NCBI GenBank assembly: GCA_050943675.1
Contig: JBMNPP010000081.1
Span: 1 to 11,213, forward strand
DNA from: Brooklawnia sp050943675
GTDB lineage: Bacteria; Actinomycetota; Actinomycetes; Propionibacteriales; Propionibacteriaceae
Direction: 5' to 3'
Length of the DNA: 11,213 nucleotides
Part shown: piece after piece, positions 1-5,921 of the stretch
How the letters are laid out: each line of letters starts with the position of its first letter
Numbering within the stretch: position 1 is the stretch's first letter
Notes under the pieces: model-generated
The model's input: the letters and a program-made list of their open reading frames with translations, nothing else
What the model was told of the DNA's origin: nothing
The model's database searches: none
Made by a program: the position numbers and the translations under genes

Positions 1-494
1 ACCACGACATCGAGATCGAAATCGGTGCCGAAGATGCCCTTGCCCAGGTAACCGGCCTCGTAGGCATCGGCGACGGCCTTCTGCAGCCGCCGGATGGGGT
101 GCAGCACCTCACCACGGATGTAGATGAAGGCCCGGTGCGCGCCCACCGCGAACGAGCTGATGATGATGCCCTCCAGCAGCGTGTGCGGAGTGGCCATCAG
201 CATCGGGATGTCCTTGCAGGTACCCGGCTCTGATTCGTCGCAGTTGACCACCAGGTACTTGGGGTTCGGGTTGTCCTTGGGCAGGAAGCTCCACTTCACG
301 CCGGTCGGGAATCCGGCGCCACCCCGGCCGCGCAGGCCAGAGTTCTTGACCAGGTCGACGATGTCGTCGGGCACCATCCGCAGCGCATTGCGCGCGGTCT
401 GGTAGCCACCATTGGCCTCGTAGGTGGCCAGCTTCCAGGCTTCCGGCTGGTCCCAGTTATTGGACAGGACCGGGGTCAGGACGTCGATGCTCAT
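1..494 (-). CDS. nuoF: NADH-quinone oxidoreductase subunit F, N-terminal part (cut by window edge)
   Basis: This is the NADH-oxidising flavoprotein subunit of complex I. It binds NADH and FMN and passes electrons to iron-sulfur clusters on the cytoplasmic arm. The frame is open from the ATG at 494 to the left edge, so only about 164 residues are visible; the family is usually about 430-450 residues long. Two family landmarks are clear: the glycine-rich nucleotide/FMN loop GLRGRGGAGFPTG at about residues 51-63, and the flavin-site motif NCDESEPGT at about residues 84-92. The start ATG overlaps the nuoE stop as ATGA, and a purine-rich GAAGGGGGCGAG precedes it, so translation is probably coupled to nuoE. 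The C-terminal cysteines that bind cluster N3 lie outside the window. Identity is secure; the intactness of the missing part cannot be judged. Confidence 0.96.
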   Translation of the reverse strand, partial: MSIDVLTPVLSNNWDQPEAWKLATYEANGGYQTARNALRMVPDDIVDLVKNSGLRGRGGAGFPTGVKWSFLPKDNPNPKYLVVNCDESEPGTCKDIPMLMATPHTLLEGIIISSFAVGAHRAFIYIRGEVLHPIRRLQKAVADAYEAGYLGKGIFGTDFDLDVV

Positions 495-1234
495 GCGTTC
501 TCGCCCCCTTCAGAAGTCGTGACGCCAGATGTGGTGGGTGCCTGCCAGCCCCGTTCGCGGGCGATCCGCAGGCCCTCCAGCGAGGCTGGACCGGCAGTTG
601 GTCCCTCGTCGGCCAATCCGTCGGGGAAGCCTGCCAGCACCCGGGAGGCCTCGCGCCAGCTGGTGAGGTGCGCACCGCGACTGGAGCGGACCTCTTCACC
701 TGCGGCCAGCCTGTCGATCAGTTCATTGGCCTTCTCAGGGGTCATCTGGTCCATGAATTCCCAATTGACCATCATCACCGGGGCAAAGTCACAGGCAGCG
801 TTGCACTCCAGCCGCTCCAGGCTGAACTCGCCGTCCGCCGTGGTCTCACCCTCGTCGATCCCCAGCTTGTCCTTCATCTGGTCAAGCAGCACGTCACCGC
901 CCATCACCGCGCACAGGGTGGTGGTACACACCCCGACGTGGTGGCGACCGGCGGGCCGGCGCTTGTACATGGAATAGAACGTGGCCACACCGTTGACCTG
1001 GGCCTGCGAGATGCCCAGCAGTTCGGCACAGACCTGGACGCCAGCGTCGCTGATGCGTCCGTCAACTGCCTGCACCAGGTGGAGCATCGGCAGCAGCGCA
1101 GAGCGCGACTGCGGATAGCGCGCCATGATCTGGCGCATCTCTTCGATGGTCTCTTCGGTGATATTGGTGCTCTGGTCGGCGGCATCAATTCCCGAGGCGT
1201 CATCGAAGGCCGAGACGAAATCGTGCCCACTCAT
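491..1234 (-). CDS. nuoE: NADH-quinone oxidoreductase subunit E (24 kDa, 2Fe-2S)
   Basis: NuoE is the thioredoxin-like [2Fe-2S] subunit (cluster N1a) of the NADH dehydrogenase module and works next to NuoF. The ligand pattern is complete: C103 and C108 (CTTTLC, Cx4C), then C144 and C148 (CNAAC, Cx3C). The N-terminal helical part (EMRQIMARYP at about residues 32-41) is typical. A tail of about 70 residues follows the domain, giving 247 residues; similar tails are common in actinobacterial NuoE. I chose the ATG at 1234 because an AAGGAG ribosome site lies 9 bases upstream. An in-frame TTG at 1276 would add 14 residues and overlap nuoD, but has no better signal. A spacer of 31 bases follows the nuoD stop; the gene's own stop overlaps the nuoF start by 4 bases. 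Confidence 0.95.
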   Translation of the reverse strand: MSGHDFVSAFDDASGIDAADQSTNITEETIEEMRQIMARYPQSRSALLPMLHLVQAVDGRISDAGVQVCAELLGISQAQVNGVATFYSMYKRRPAGRHHVGVCTTTLCAVMGGDVLLDQMKDKLGIDEGETTADGEFSLERLECNAACDFAPVMMVNWEFMDQMTPEKANELIDRLAAGEEVRSSRGAHLTSWREASRVLAGFPDGLADEGPTAGPASLEGLRIARERGWQAPTTSGVTTSEGGENA

Positions 1235-1243
1235 CGAATATCG

Positions 1244-1249
1244 CTCCTT
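1244..1249 (-). promoter_or_regulatory. Ribosome binding site deciding the nuoE start
   Basis: AAGGAG read on the minus strand, 9 bases before the ATG at 1234. It favours that ATG over the in-frame TTG at 1276. It also gives nuoE its own initiation signal at a junction that lacks the ATGA overlap seen at B/C, C/D and E/F. Confidence 0.7.
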
Positions 1250-1265
1250 GTCAAGATCAGGTACA

Positions 1266-2636
1266 TCATCGGTCAACGCCGCCCATGACAGGGTCGATGC
1301 TGGCCACCGACATGATCAGGTCGCTCATCATCGCGCCCTCGCTCATCAGTGGCAGTGCCTGGATGTGGTTGAAGCCAGGGTCACGCATGTGCACCCGGTA
1401 GGGCCGGGTGCCACCGTCCGAGACGACGTGGATACCCAACTCGCCCGACGGCCCCTCGATCGCGGTGTAGGTCTGGCCGGCCGGCACCTTGAACCCCTCG
1501 GTCACCTTCTTGAAGTGGTGGATGAGGGCCTCCATCGACTGGCCCATGATGTGCTTGATGTGCTCATTGGAGTTGCCCTGGCCATCGGCTGCCACCGTGA
1601 GGTCGCCGGGCCATTCCAGGTTGGGATCCTGGACCCGGTAGGGTTCGCCGGCGCTCTCGACCAGTTCGTCGCGCACCTGTTCGACGATGCGGATCGACTG
1701 CATCATTTCGTCGCAGCGGATCTTGAACCGGGCGTAGGCGTCTGCTGTGGTTTCGGTACAGACGTCGAACTCGTAGTTCTCGTAACCCAGGTAGGGCTGG
1801 GTCTTGCGCAGGTCCCACGGGTAACCGCAGGCCCGCAGCACGGGCCCGGTGGCGCCCATCATCATGCAGGCGGACAGGTCCATGTAGCCCACGCCCTCGG
1901 TGCGCAGCTTGAAGATCGGGTTGTCGAGCATGAAGCCGGCGATCTCGGGGATGTTCAGCTTCATCTGCTTGATCAGTTCGTCGAGCAGGTCGATGCCATC
2001 GTCCGGCAGGTCGTTCTGCACCCCGGCCGGCCGGATATAGGCATTGTTCATGCGCAGACCGGTCAGCGCCTCGGTGAACTCCAGGACGCGTTCCCGTTCA
2101 CGCAGCCCAACCTCCTGCGGCGAGGTGGCGCCGAGTTCGAGGCAGTTGGCACCGACTGCGGTCAGGTGCGAGGCGATCCGGTTGATCTCGGTGGCCAACA
2201 GGCGCAACTGGGTGCCACGCCGGGGCATCTGATCGGTGACGCCAAGCAGCTTGTCAACGGCCAGCGAGTAGACCAGTTCGTTGTGGAAGTTCGAGACATA
2301 GTTCATCCGGGTGACGAAGGTCGAGCCCTGCATCCAGGTGCGGTACTCGGCGTTCTTCTCGATGCCGGTGTGCAGGAAGCCGATACCCGGGCGGCAGCTC
2401 TTGACGATCTCGCCATCCAGTTCCAGCACCAGCCGCATCACACCGTGGGTCGAGGGGTGCTGGGGGCCCATGTTGACCACGATGATCTCGTCGGCGCGTT
2501 CACGCTGCGACTCGATGATCTGCGCCCAGTCAGCCCCGCCGGCCAGGTAGGCCTGGTCGACGGCTGGCTCGCCGGGGACTGCGAAGACGTCCTGGTCGCC
2601 GGGGACACCGTAGTTGGCGTCTGTTTGCTGAGTCAT
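1266..2636 (-). CDS. nuoD: NADH-quinone oxidoreductase subunit D (49 kDa)
   Basis: NuoD forms the quinone pocket of complex I together with NuoB, at the junction of the hydrophilic arm and the membrane. The protein has 456 residues. The hallmark GPQHPSTHG lies at residues 57-65, and the C-terminus ends in the family's conserved DPVMGGVDR. By spacing, H64 and Y113 correspond to the quinone-headgroup pair His38/Tyr87 of Thermus Nqo4; both are present and 49 residues apart, as in Nqo4. The residue before the tyrosine is N112, where homologues usually have Asp. The N-terminal extension of about 50 residues includes AGGADWAQ, reminiscent of mycobacterial NuoD. The ATG at 2636 overlaps the nuoC stop as ATGA, with AGGAG 9 bases upstream. 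Identity is certain. Confidence 0.98.
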   Translation of the reverse strand: MTQQTDANYGVPGDQDVFAVPGEPAVDQAYLAGGADWAQIIESQRERADEIIVVNMGPQHPSTHGVMRLVLELDGEIVKSCRPGIGFLHTGIEKNAEYRTWMQGSTFVTRMNYVSNFHNELVYSLAVDKLLGVTDQMPRRGTQLRLLATEINRIASHLTAVGANCLELGATSPQEVGLRERERVLEFTEALTGLRMNNAYIRPAGVQNDLPDDGIDLLDELIKQMKLNIPEIAGFMLDNPIFKLRTEGVGYMDLSACMMMGATGPVLRACGYPWDLRKTQPYLGYENYEFDVCTETTADAYARFKIRCDEMMQSIRIVEQVRDELVESAGEPYRVQDPNLEWPGDLTVAADGQGNSNEHIKHIMGQSMEALIHHFKKVTEGFKVPAGQTYTAIEGPSGELGIHVVSDGGTRPYRVHMRDPGFNHIQALPLMSEGAMMSDLIMSVASIDPVMGGVDR

Positions 2637-3454
2637 GCCTGGTAACTCCTGCGCTCGTTGGGGGGCGGGATGACCGCTCCCTTGTACTCCACGGGAATGC
2701 CACCCAGCGGGTAGTCCTTGCGTTGCGGGTGCCCGACCCAGTCGTCGGGCATCAGGATGCGGGTCAACCCCGGGTGCCCATCGAAGATGATGCCGAACAT
2801 GTCCCAGGTCTCACGCTCGTGGTAATTGGCCATCGGATAGACCGAGCAGACACTGGGGATGTGCGGGTCCGCGTCGGGACAGGTGACCTCGAGGGTGATC
2901 CGCCGGTTATGGGTGTAGCTGAGCAGTGCGTAGACCACGTGCAGTTCTTCACCGGTCAGATTCGGGTAGTGCGCACCCGAAACGCTCATGCAGCCCTCGA
3001 AGCGCAACGCGGGATCATCACGCAATACCTTGACGAGTTCGAGCAGCTTTTCGCGGAGCACCACGAAGGTGATCTCGCCGTGCTGCACCAGCACCCGCGA
3101 GGCGAAGTGCGGCACCAGCTCTGCCATCCGGTTGGCGACGTCGTCGAACCAGCCACCGAATGGTGGGACGGTGCTGCCCGGCATCTGCACGATGCGGCGC
3201 ATGCCACCGAAGCCGGAGGTATCGCCGGAGCCGTGGCCCGGGCCCCACATACCCTCGCGGACCTCGATGACCGGATCGTCCTCGGCGGGGTCGGCAGCGA
3301 AGACGTTCACCAGGTGCGGGTGGGTCAGCTCAGGTGTGGGTGCGCCCGAGTCAGCCGGCTCACCGTTGCTGGCCACCTGTGCGTCCACGGGCTCGGCGCT
3401 GCCACGGCGAGGTGCGTCCTCGGCCAGGTTCTCGGGTGCCTTGTCGTCACTCAT
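2633..3454 (-). CDS. nuoC: NADH-quinone oxidoreductase subunit C (30 kDa)
   Basis: NuoC is a structural subunit of the peripheral arm that packs against NuoD and NuoB. It is separate from NuoD here, unlike the fused NuoCD of enterobacteria. The 30-kDa signature is clear around ERETWDMFGI (residues 213-222), continuing to the conserved RKDYPLGG at 245-252. The protein has 273 residues. The first 65 or so are acidic and Pro/Ala/Glu-rich (for example EDAPRRGSAEP), look disordered and precede the conserved domain; such extensions vary among actinobacteria. The ATG at 3454 overlaps the nuoB stop as ATGA, and GGAAGGGG lies 8 bases upstream. The stop overlaps nuoD in the same way, so B, C and D are probably translationally coupled. 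Confidence 0.97.
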   Translation of the reverse strand: MSDDKAPENLAEDAPRRGSAEPVDAQVASNGEPADSGAPTPELTHPHLVNVFAADPAEDDPVIEVREGMWGPGHGSGDTSGFGGMRRIVQMPGSTVPPFGGWFDDVANRMAELVPHFASRVLVQHGEITFVVLREKLLELVKVLRDDPALRFEGCMSVSGAHYPNLTGEELHVVYALLSYTHNRRITLEVTCPDADPHIPSVCSVYPMANYHERETWDMFGIIFDGHPGLTRILMPDDWVGHPQRKDYPLGGIPVEYKGAVIPPPNERRSYQA

Positions 3455-4008
3455 CGCATGAGCCCCTTCCGCTCACTCAGGGCGGGAGCCGTCAGTGCAG
3501 CCTGCTCGTTGTCGTTGATCTGCTGGGTGCGGTTGGCCCCGATCGGGCCCCACTGCACTTCCTTCTCACGCAGCTTGAACACAGCGTCGATGAGCATGTC
3601 TGGACGTGGCGGGCAGCCCGGGATGTACATGTCGACCGGCACGATGTGGTCGACACCCTGGAGGATCGCGTAGTTGTTGAACATGCCGCCGGTGCTGGCA
3701 CAGGCGCCCATCGAGATGCACCACTTGGGGTTGGGCATCTGGTCCCACAACTGGCGGACCACCGGTGCCATCTTCTGGCTGACCCGGCCCGAAACAATCA
3801 TCAGGTCGGCCTGGCGCGGCGAGGCCCGGAAGACCTCCTGGCCCCAACGGCCGCCGTCGTGGCGCGGACCACCGAACTGCATCATCTCGATCGCGCAGCA
3901 GGCCAAACCCATCGTCAGTGGCCAGAAGGACGCCTTGCGCACCCAACCGGCGATCGCCTCGACGGTGGTCAGCAGCACTCCCTGCGGAACCTTGTCTTCA
4001 ATGCCCAT
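3451..4008 (-). CDS. nuoB: NADH-quinone oxidoreductase subunit B (20 kDa, 4Fe-4S cluster N2)
   Basis: NuoB carries cluster N2, the last iron-sulfur centre before quinone. All four ligands are visible: the tandem Cys37-Cys38 (GLACCAIEMM), Cys103 (MGACAS) and Cys132 (PGCPPRP). Other family blocks are FRASPRQADLMIV (about residues 60-72) and NNYAILQGVDHIVPVD (about 111-126). The protein has 185 residues, including a tail of about 25 residues after the core. The segment just after the tandem cysteines, QFGGPRHDGGRWG at 44-56, differs from the more usual ATAGPRYD-type sequence, though the Asp and Arg are kept. The ATG at 4008 has GGAGGG 8 bases upstream, and 17 bases separate it from the nuoA stop. 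Confidence 0.98.
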   Translation of the reverse strand: MGIEDKVPQGVLLTTVEAIAGWVRKASFWPLTMGLACCAIEMMQFGGPRHDGGRWGQEVFRASPRQADLMIVSGRVSQKMAPVVRQLWDQMPNPKWCISMGACASTGGMFNNYAILQGVDHIVPVDMYIPGCPPRPDMLIDAVFKLREKEVQWGPIGANRTQQINDNEQAALTAPALSERKGLMR

Positions 4009-4016
4009 CTGTCAAT

Positions 4017-4022
4017 CCCTCC
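4017..4022 (-). promoter_or_regulatory. Ribosome binding site of nuoB
   Basis: GGAGGG on the minus strand, 8 bases from the nuoB ATG at 4008 and just past the nuoA stop. It is the best-placed Shine-Dalgarno in the nuo genes visible here and fixes the nuoB start. Confidence 0.7.
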
Positions 4023-4025
4023 GCA

Positions 4026-4385
4026 CTAGTCCCAGTCCAGGCCGCCACGACGCAGGTCGTAGTAGTAGGCGACGAAAACGGTGATGATGAAGATGATCAT
4101 GGCAACAATGGCCAACGGCTCAAGTAGCCCGAACGACACCGCCCATGGGTAGAGAAAGACGATCTCGATGTCGAACAGGATGAACAGCATCGCCACCACG
4201 TAGTACTTGACCGAGAACCGCCCACCTCCGGCGGGCTGCGGGGTGGCCTGCACCCCACACTCGAAGGAGTCGTACTTCGTCCGGTTATAGCGATGCGGTC
4301 CGATCACCGTGCTCAACGGGATCGCAATCGCGACGAAGATCGTGGCCAGGGCGACCAGCCCTGCGATGGGGATGTAGGCGTTCAT
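4026..4385 (-). CDS. nuoA: NADH-quinone oxidoreductase subunit A
   Basis: NuoA is a small membrane subunit of complex I, located next to NuoH and the quinone entrance. Its 119 residues match the family length. Three membrane segments are evident at about residues 5-27, 61-82 and 90-108. The conserved cytoplasmic loop motif YDSFECG (38-44) and the acidic second helix with FDIEIVFLYPWA (71-82) are both present. It is the first gene of the operon. The ATG at 4385 has only a G-rich stretch (GGGCGGGG) just upstream, and no in-frame start lies between it and the strong GGAGGA at 4410-4415. That site instead sits 5 bases before an out-of-frame GTG at 4404. Identity is certain; initiation strength is unclear. 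Confidence 0.97.
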   Translation of the reverse strand: MNAYIPIAGLVALATIFVAIAIPLSTVIGPHRYNRTKYDSFECGVQATPQPAGGGRFSVKYYVVAMLFILFDIEIVFLYPWAVSFGLLEPLAIVAMIIFIITVFVAYYYDLRRGGLDWD

Positions 4386-4409
4386 GCCTGCCCCGCCCTT
4401 CCACTCGTT

Positions 4410-4415
4410 TCCTCC
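4410..4415 (-). promoter_or_regulatory. Strong Shine-Dalgarno in the nuo leader, spaced for an out-of-frame GTG
   Basis: GGAGGA on the minus strand lies 24 bases from the nuoA ATG, too far for normal use. It is only 5 bases from a GTG at 4404 that opens a 39-codon frame ending at 4285, overlapping the first third of nuoA in another frame. The signal itself is visible. Whether it drives a leader peptide, holds ribosomes in standby for nuoA, or is accidental is inference. Confidence 0.4.
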
Positions 4416-4425
4416 GTGGGGATTT

Positions 4426-4445
4426 GCCGCGGATCTTTCCGCAGC
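4426..4445 (-). promoter_or_regulatory. Hairpin in the nuoA leader
   Basis: A near-perfect inverted repeat: on the minus strand GCTGCGGA, loop AAGA, then TCCGCGGC, giving 8 base pairs including one G-T. No T-run follows, so it is not a standard terminator. It lies between the proposed promoter and the strong GGAGGA site in the 124-base spacer between menJ and nuoA, so it would sit in the 5' leader of the nuo transcript. Confidence 0.4.
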
Positions 4446-4484
4446 GGGTAAGCGACCGACCCCACTGTGCAGTCACCAAGCTCT

Positions 4485-4513
4485 ATTCTTGCCCAGTCAA
4501 CGCCACACGTCAC
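4485..4513 (-). promoter_or_regulatory. Possible nuo operon promoter
   Basis: On the minus strand GTGACG (4508-4513) and AAGAAT (4485-4490) are 17 bases apart; each matches 4 of 6 positions of a housekeeping sigma consensus. The -35 box would overlap the last codons and stop of the upstream flavoprotein gene. It would give a leader of about 95 bases containing the hairpin. Read-through from the upstream gene is also possible because no terminator is apparent between them. Confidence 0.3.
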
Positions 4514-5841
4514 ACCGAGGGCGCCAATCTGGACAGCGCATTGATCAAGCGATCATGCGCATCACCGTGATTTTGGTCGGTCAGGTTGGCCAGCAGTTTG
4601 TGGACCAGCCGCATCAACCTGCGCCGTGGCAATCCGTAAGTCGTGCACAGGTGCATGATTTTCGGATTTCCGATCAACTTCACGAAGATGGTGCCCAACC
4701 GATAGTAGCCACCCCAGGCCGCCTTGACCTGTTGGGGGTAGTTGGACAACGCCAACTCGGCAGATGGGGTGCCAAAACCTCGGGCATGCGCATCAGCGAT
4801 CGCCTGGGCAGCGAACTCGGCCGCCTCCATCGCATAACTGATGCCTTCGCCATTGAACGGGCTGACCATGCCGCCCGAATCACCCACCAACAGCATCCCG
4901 TCGGCGTAGAAGGGCTGGCGGTTGAAGGCCATCGGCAATGCCGCACCCCTGATCGGCTGCAACTGGTTGGCCTCGCGCAGCCCCCACTGTTCGGGGGTGT
5001 TGTCGAGCCAGCGCCGCATCAAATCCTTGTAGTCGGTCTTGCCGAAGGCCGAACTTGTGTTGAGCATTCCCAGACCCACGTTGACCGAGCCGTCCCCCAG
5101 CGGGAAGACCCATCCGTATCCGGGCAGCAGGTTCGAGGCTCGCGGGGCGCCGTCCCACAGTTCGAGGTAGCTCTCCATCCAGTCCATGTCGTGCCGGGGG
5201 CTGGTGTAGTAACTGCGCACCGCCACACCCATCGGGCGGCGCTCGTCGTGATCGCGACCGGAGCCCTTGCCCAACCGGGTGCCCACCCCGTCGGCTGCGA
5301 CCACGATCGGTGCCCGGTAGCTGCGGCCCTTTGAATCGGTGACCCCGACCACCCGGTTGCTGCGCTCATCGACGATCGGCCCGCTCACCCGCACACCGGT
5401 ATGCAACCGGGCGCCGGCCACGACGGCCATCCCGGCCAGCAGGTCATCGAAGGTCGAGCGCGGGCTGACCAGTGCATAGTTGGGCTGCTCGGCCAGTTCG
5501 GGCCACGGCATCTCGAACGGGTCGATGCGGCCGCCATAGATGCGCAGGCCCTTCAGGTGCTTCCAGCCCGCTGCCTCGCTGGTGTCGATACCCAACCGGG
5601 TCATCATCCGTACCGCTCGCGGAGTCAGGCCGTCACCGCAGACCTTCTCGCGCGGGAACCCGGATTTTTCAAGCAACAGGACGTCCAGACCCTGCCGGGC
5701 CAGGAAGATGGCGGTGGACGAGCCGGCCGGGCCGGCACCCACGACGACGACGTCAGCGCTCAGGTCACCAACTGCTTCGGTCAACTGCATCGCTGATGCC
5801 CGGGGCCCACCGATCGGTGTGGCTTGCGAAGCATCTTGCAT
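4510..5841 (-). CDS. menJ: Geranylgeranyl-reductase-family FAD oxidoreductase, probable menaquinone reductase MenJ
   Basis: This is a flavoprotein of the geranylgeranyl reductase / PHBH-like superfamily. The dinucleotide fold GAGPAGSS lies at residues 35-42, the family's KVCGDGLTPRA at about 67-77, VVAADGVGTRLG at about 180-191, and the FAD-binding VGDSGGMVSPFNGEG at about 319-333. The length of 443 residues fits the family. In mycobacteria the related MenJ (Rv0561c) saturates one isoprene unit of menaquinone. Because the gene lies between nuo and menF, with menG nearby, I infer the same role; propionibacteria are known for partly saturated menaquinones such as MK-9(H4). Reduction of another prenyl lipid is the alternative. 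The ATG at 5841 was chosen because AAGGAG lies 5 bases upstream; the GTG at 5847 overlaps that site. It is divergent from menF and co-directional with nuo. Confidence 0.85.
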   Translation of the reverse strand: MQDASQATPIGGPRASAMQLTEAVGDLSADVVVVGAGPAGSSTAIFLARQGLDVLLLEKSGFPREKVCGDGLTPRAVRMMTRLGIDTSEAAGWKHLKGLRIYGGRIDPFEMPWPELAEQPNYALVSPRSTFDDLLAGMAVVAGARLHTGVRVSGPIVDERSNRVVGVTDSKGRSYRAPIVVAADGVGTRLGKGSGRDHDERRPMGVAVRSYYTSPRHDMDWMESYLELWDGAPRASNLLPGYGWVFPLGDGSVNVGLGMLNTSSAFGKTDYKDLMRRWLDNTPEQWGLREANQLQPIRGAALPMAFNRQPFYADGMLLVGDSGGMVSPFNGEGISYAMEAAEFAAQAIADAHARGFGTPSAELALSNYPQQVKAAWGGYYRLGTIFVKLIGNPKIMHLCTTYGLPRRRLMRLVHKLLANLTDQNHGDAHDRLINALSRLAPSV

Positions 5842-5846
5842 CTGCA

Positions 5847-5852
5847 CTCCTT
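5847..5852 (-). promoter_or_regulatory. Ribosome binding site deciding the menJ start
   Basis: AAGGAG on the minus strand, 5 bases from the ATG at 5841. It overlaps the alternative GTG at 5847, so that GTG cannot use it. Confidence 0.6.
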
Positions 5853-5870
5853 ATTGGTGGGGTTACCGGC

Positions 5871-5901
5871 AGTCTAGCCATGGCCTGCCGCGCTGACCCA
5901 A
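5871..5901 (-). promoter_or_regulatory. Possible menJ promoter in the menJ-menF divergent spacer
   Basis: On the minus strand TAGACT (5871-5876) is a good -10 candidate about 30 bases from the menJ ATG. The best upstream partner is TTGGGT (5896-5901) with a long 19-base spacer, so the -35 is weak. The divergent spacer is only about 80 bases, so promoters for the two genes would be close together. Confidence 0.3.
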
Positions 5902-5921
5902 ACTGAGCAGCGTCGCCCGAT

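Noticed and set aside
1125..2645. Long plus-strand open frame of about 506 codons opposite nuoD and nuoE
   Set aside because: It is antisense to genes with complete family motifs, and its composition (His/Val/Asp/Gly-rich, no recognisable domain) is what a high-GC gene gives on its reverse strand.
2723..4029. Plus-strand open frames opposite nuoB and nuoC
   Set aside because: They mirror the codon bias of the certain nuo genes, overlap one another and show no domain or ribosome site.
4384..5334. Plus-strand open frame of 316 codons opposite menJ and the nuo leader
   Set aside because: It is antisense to a gene with a clear FAD-binding fold and has no recognisable protein features.
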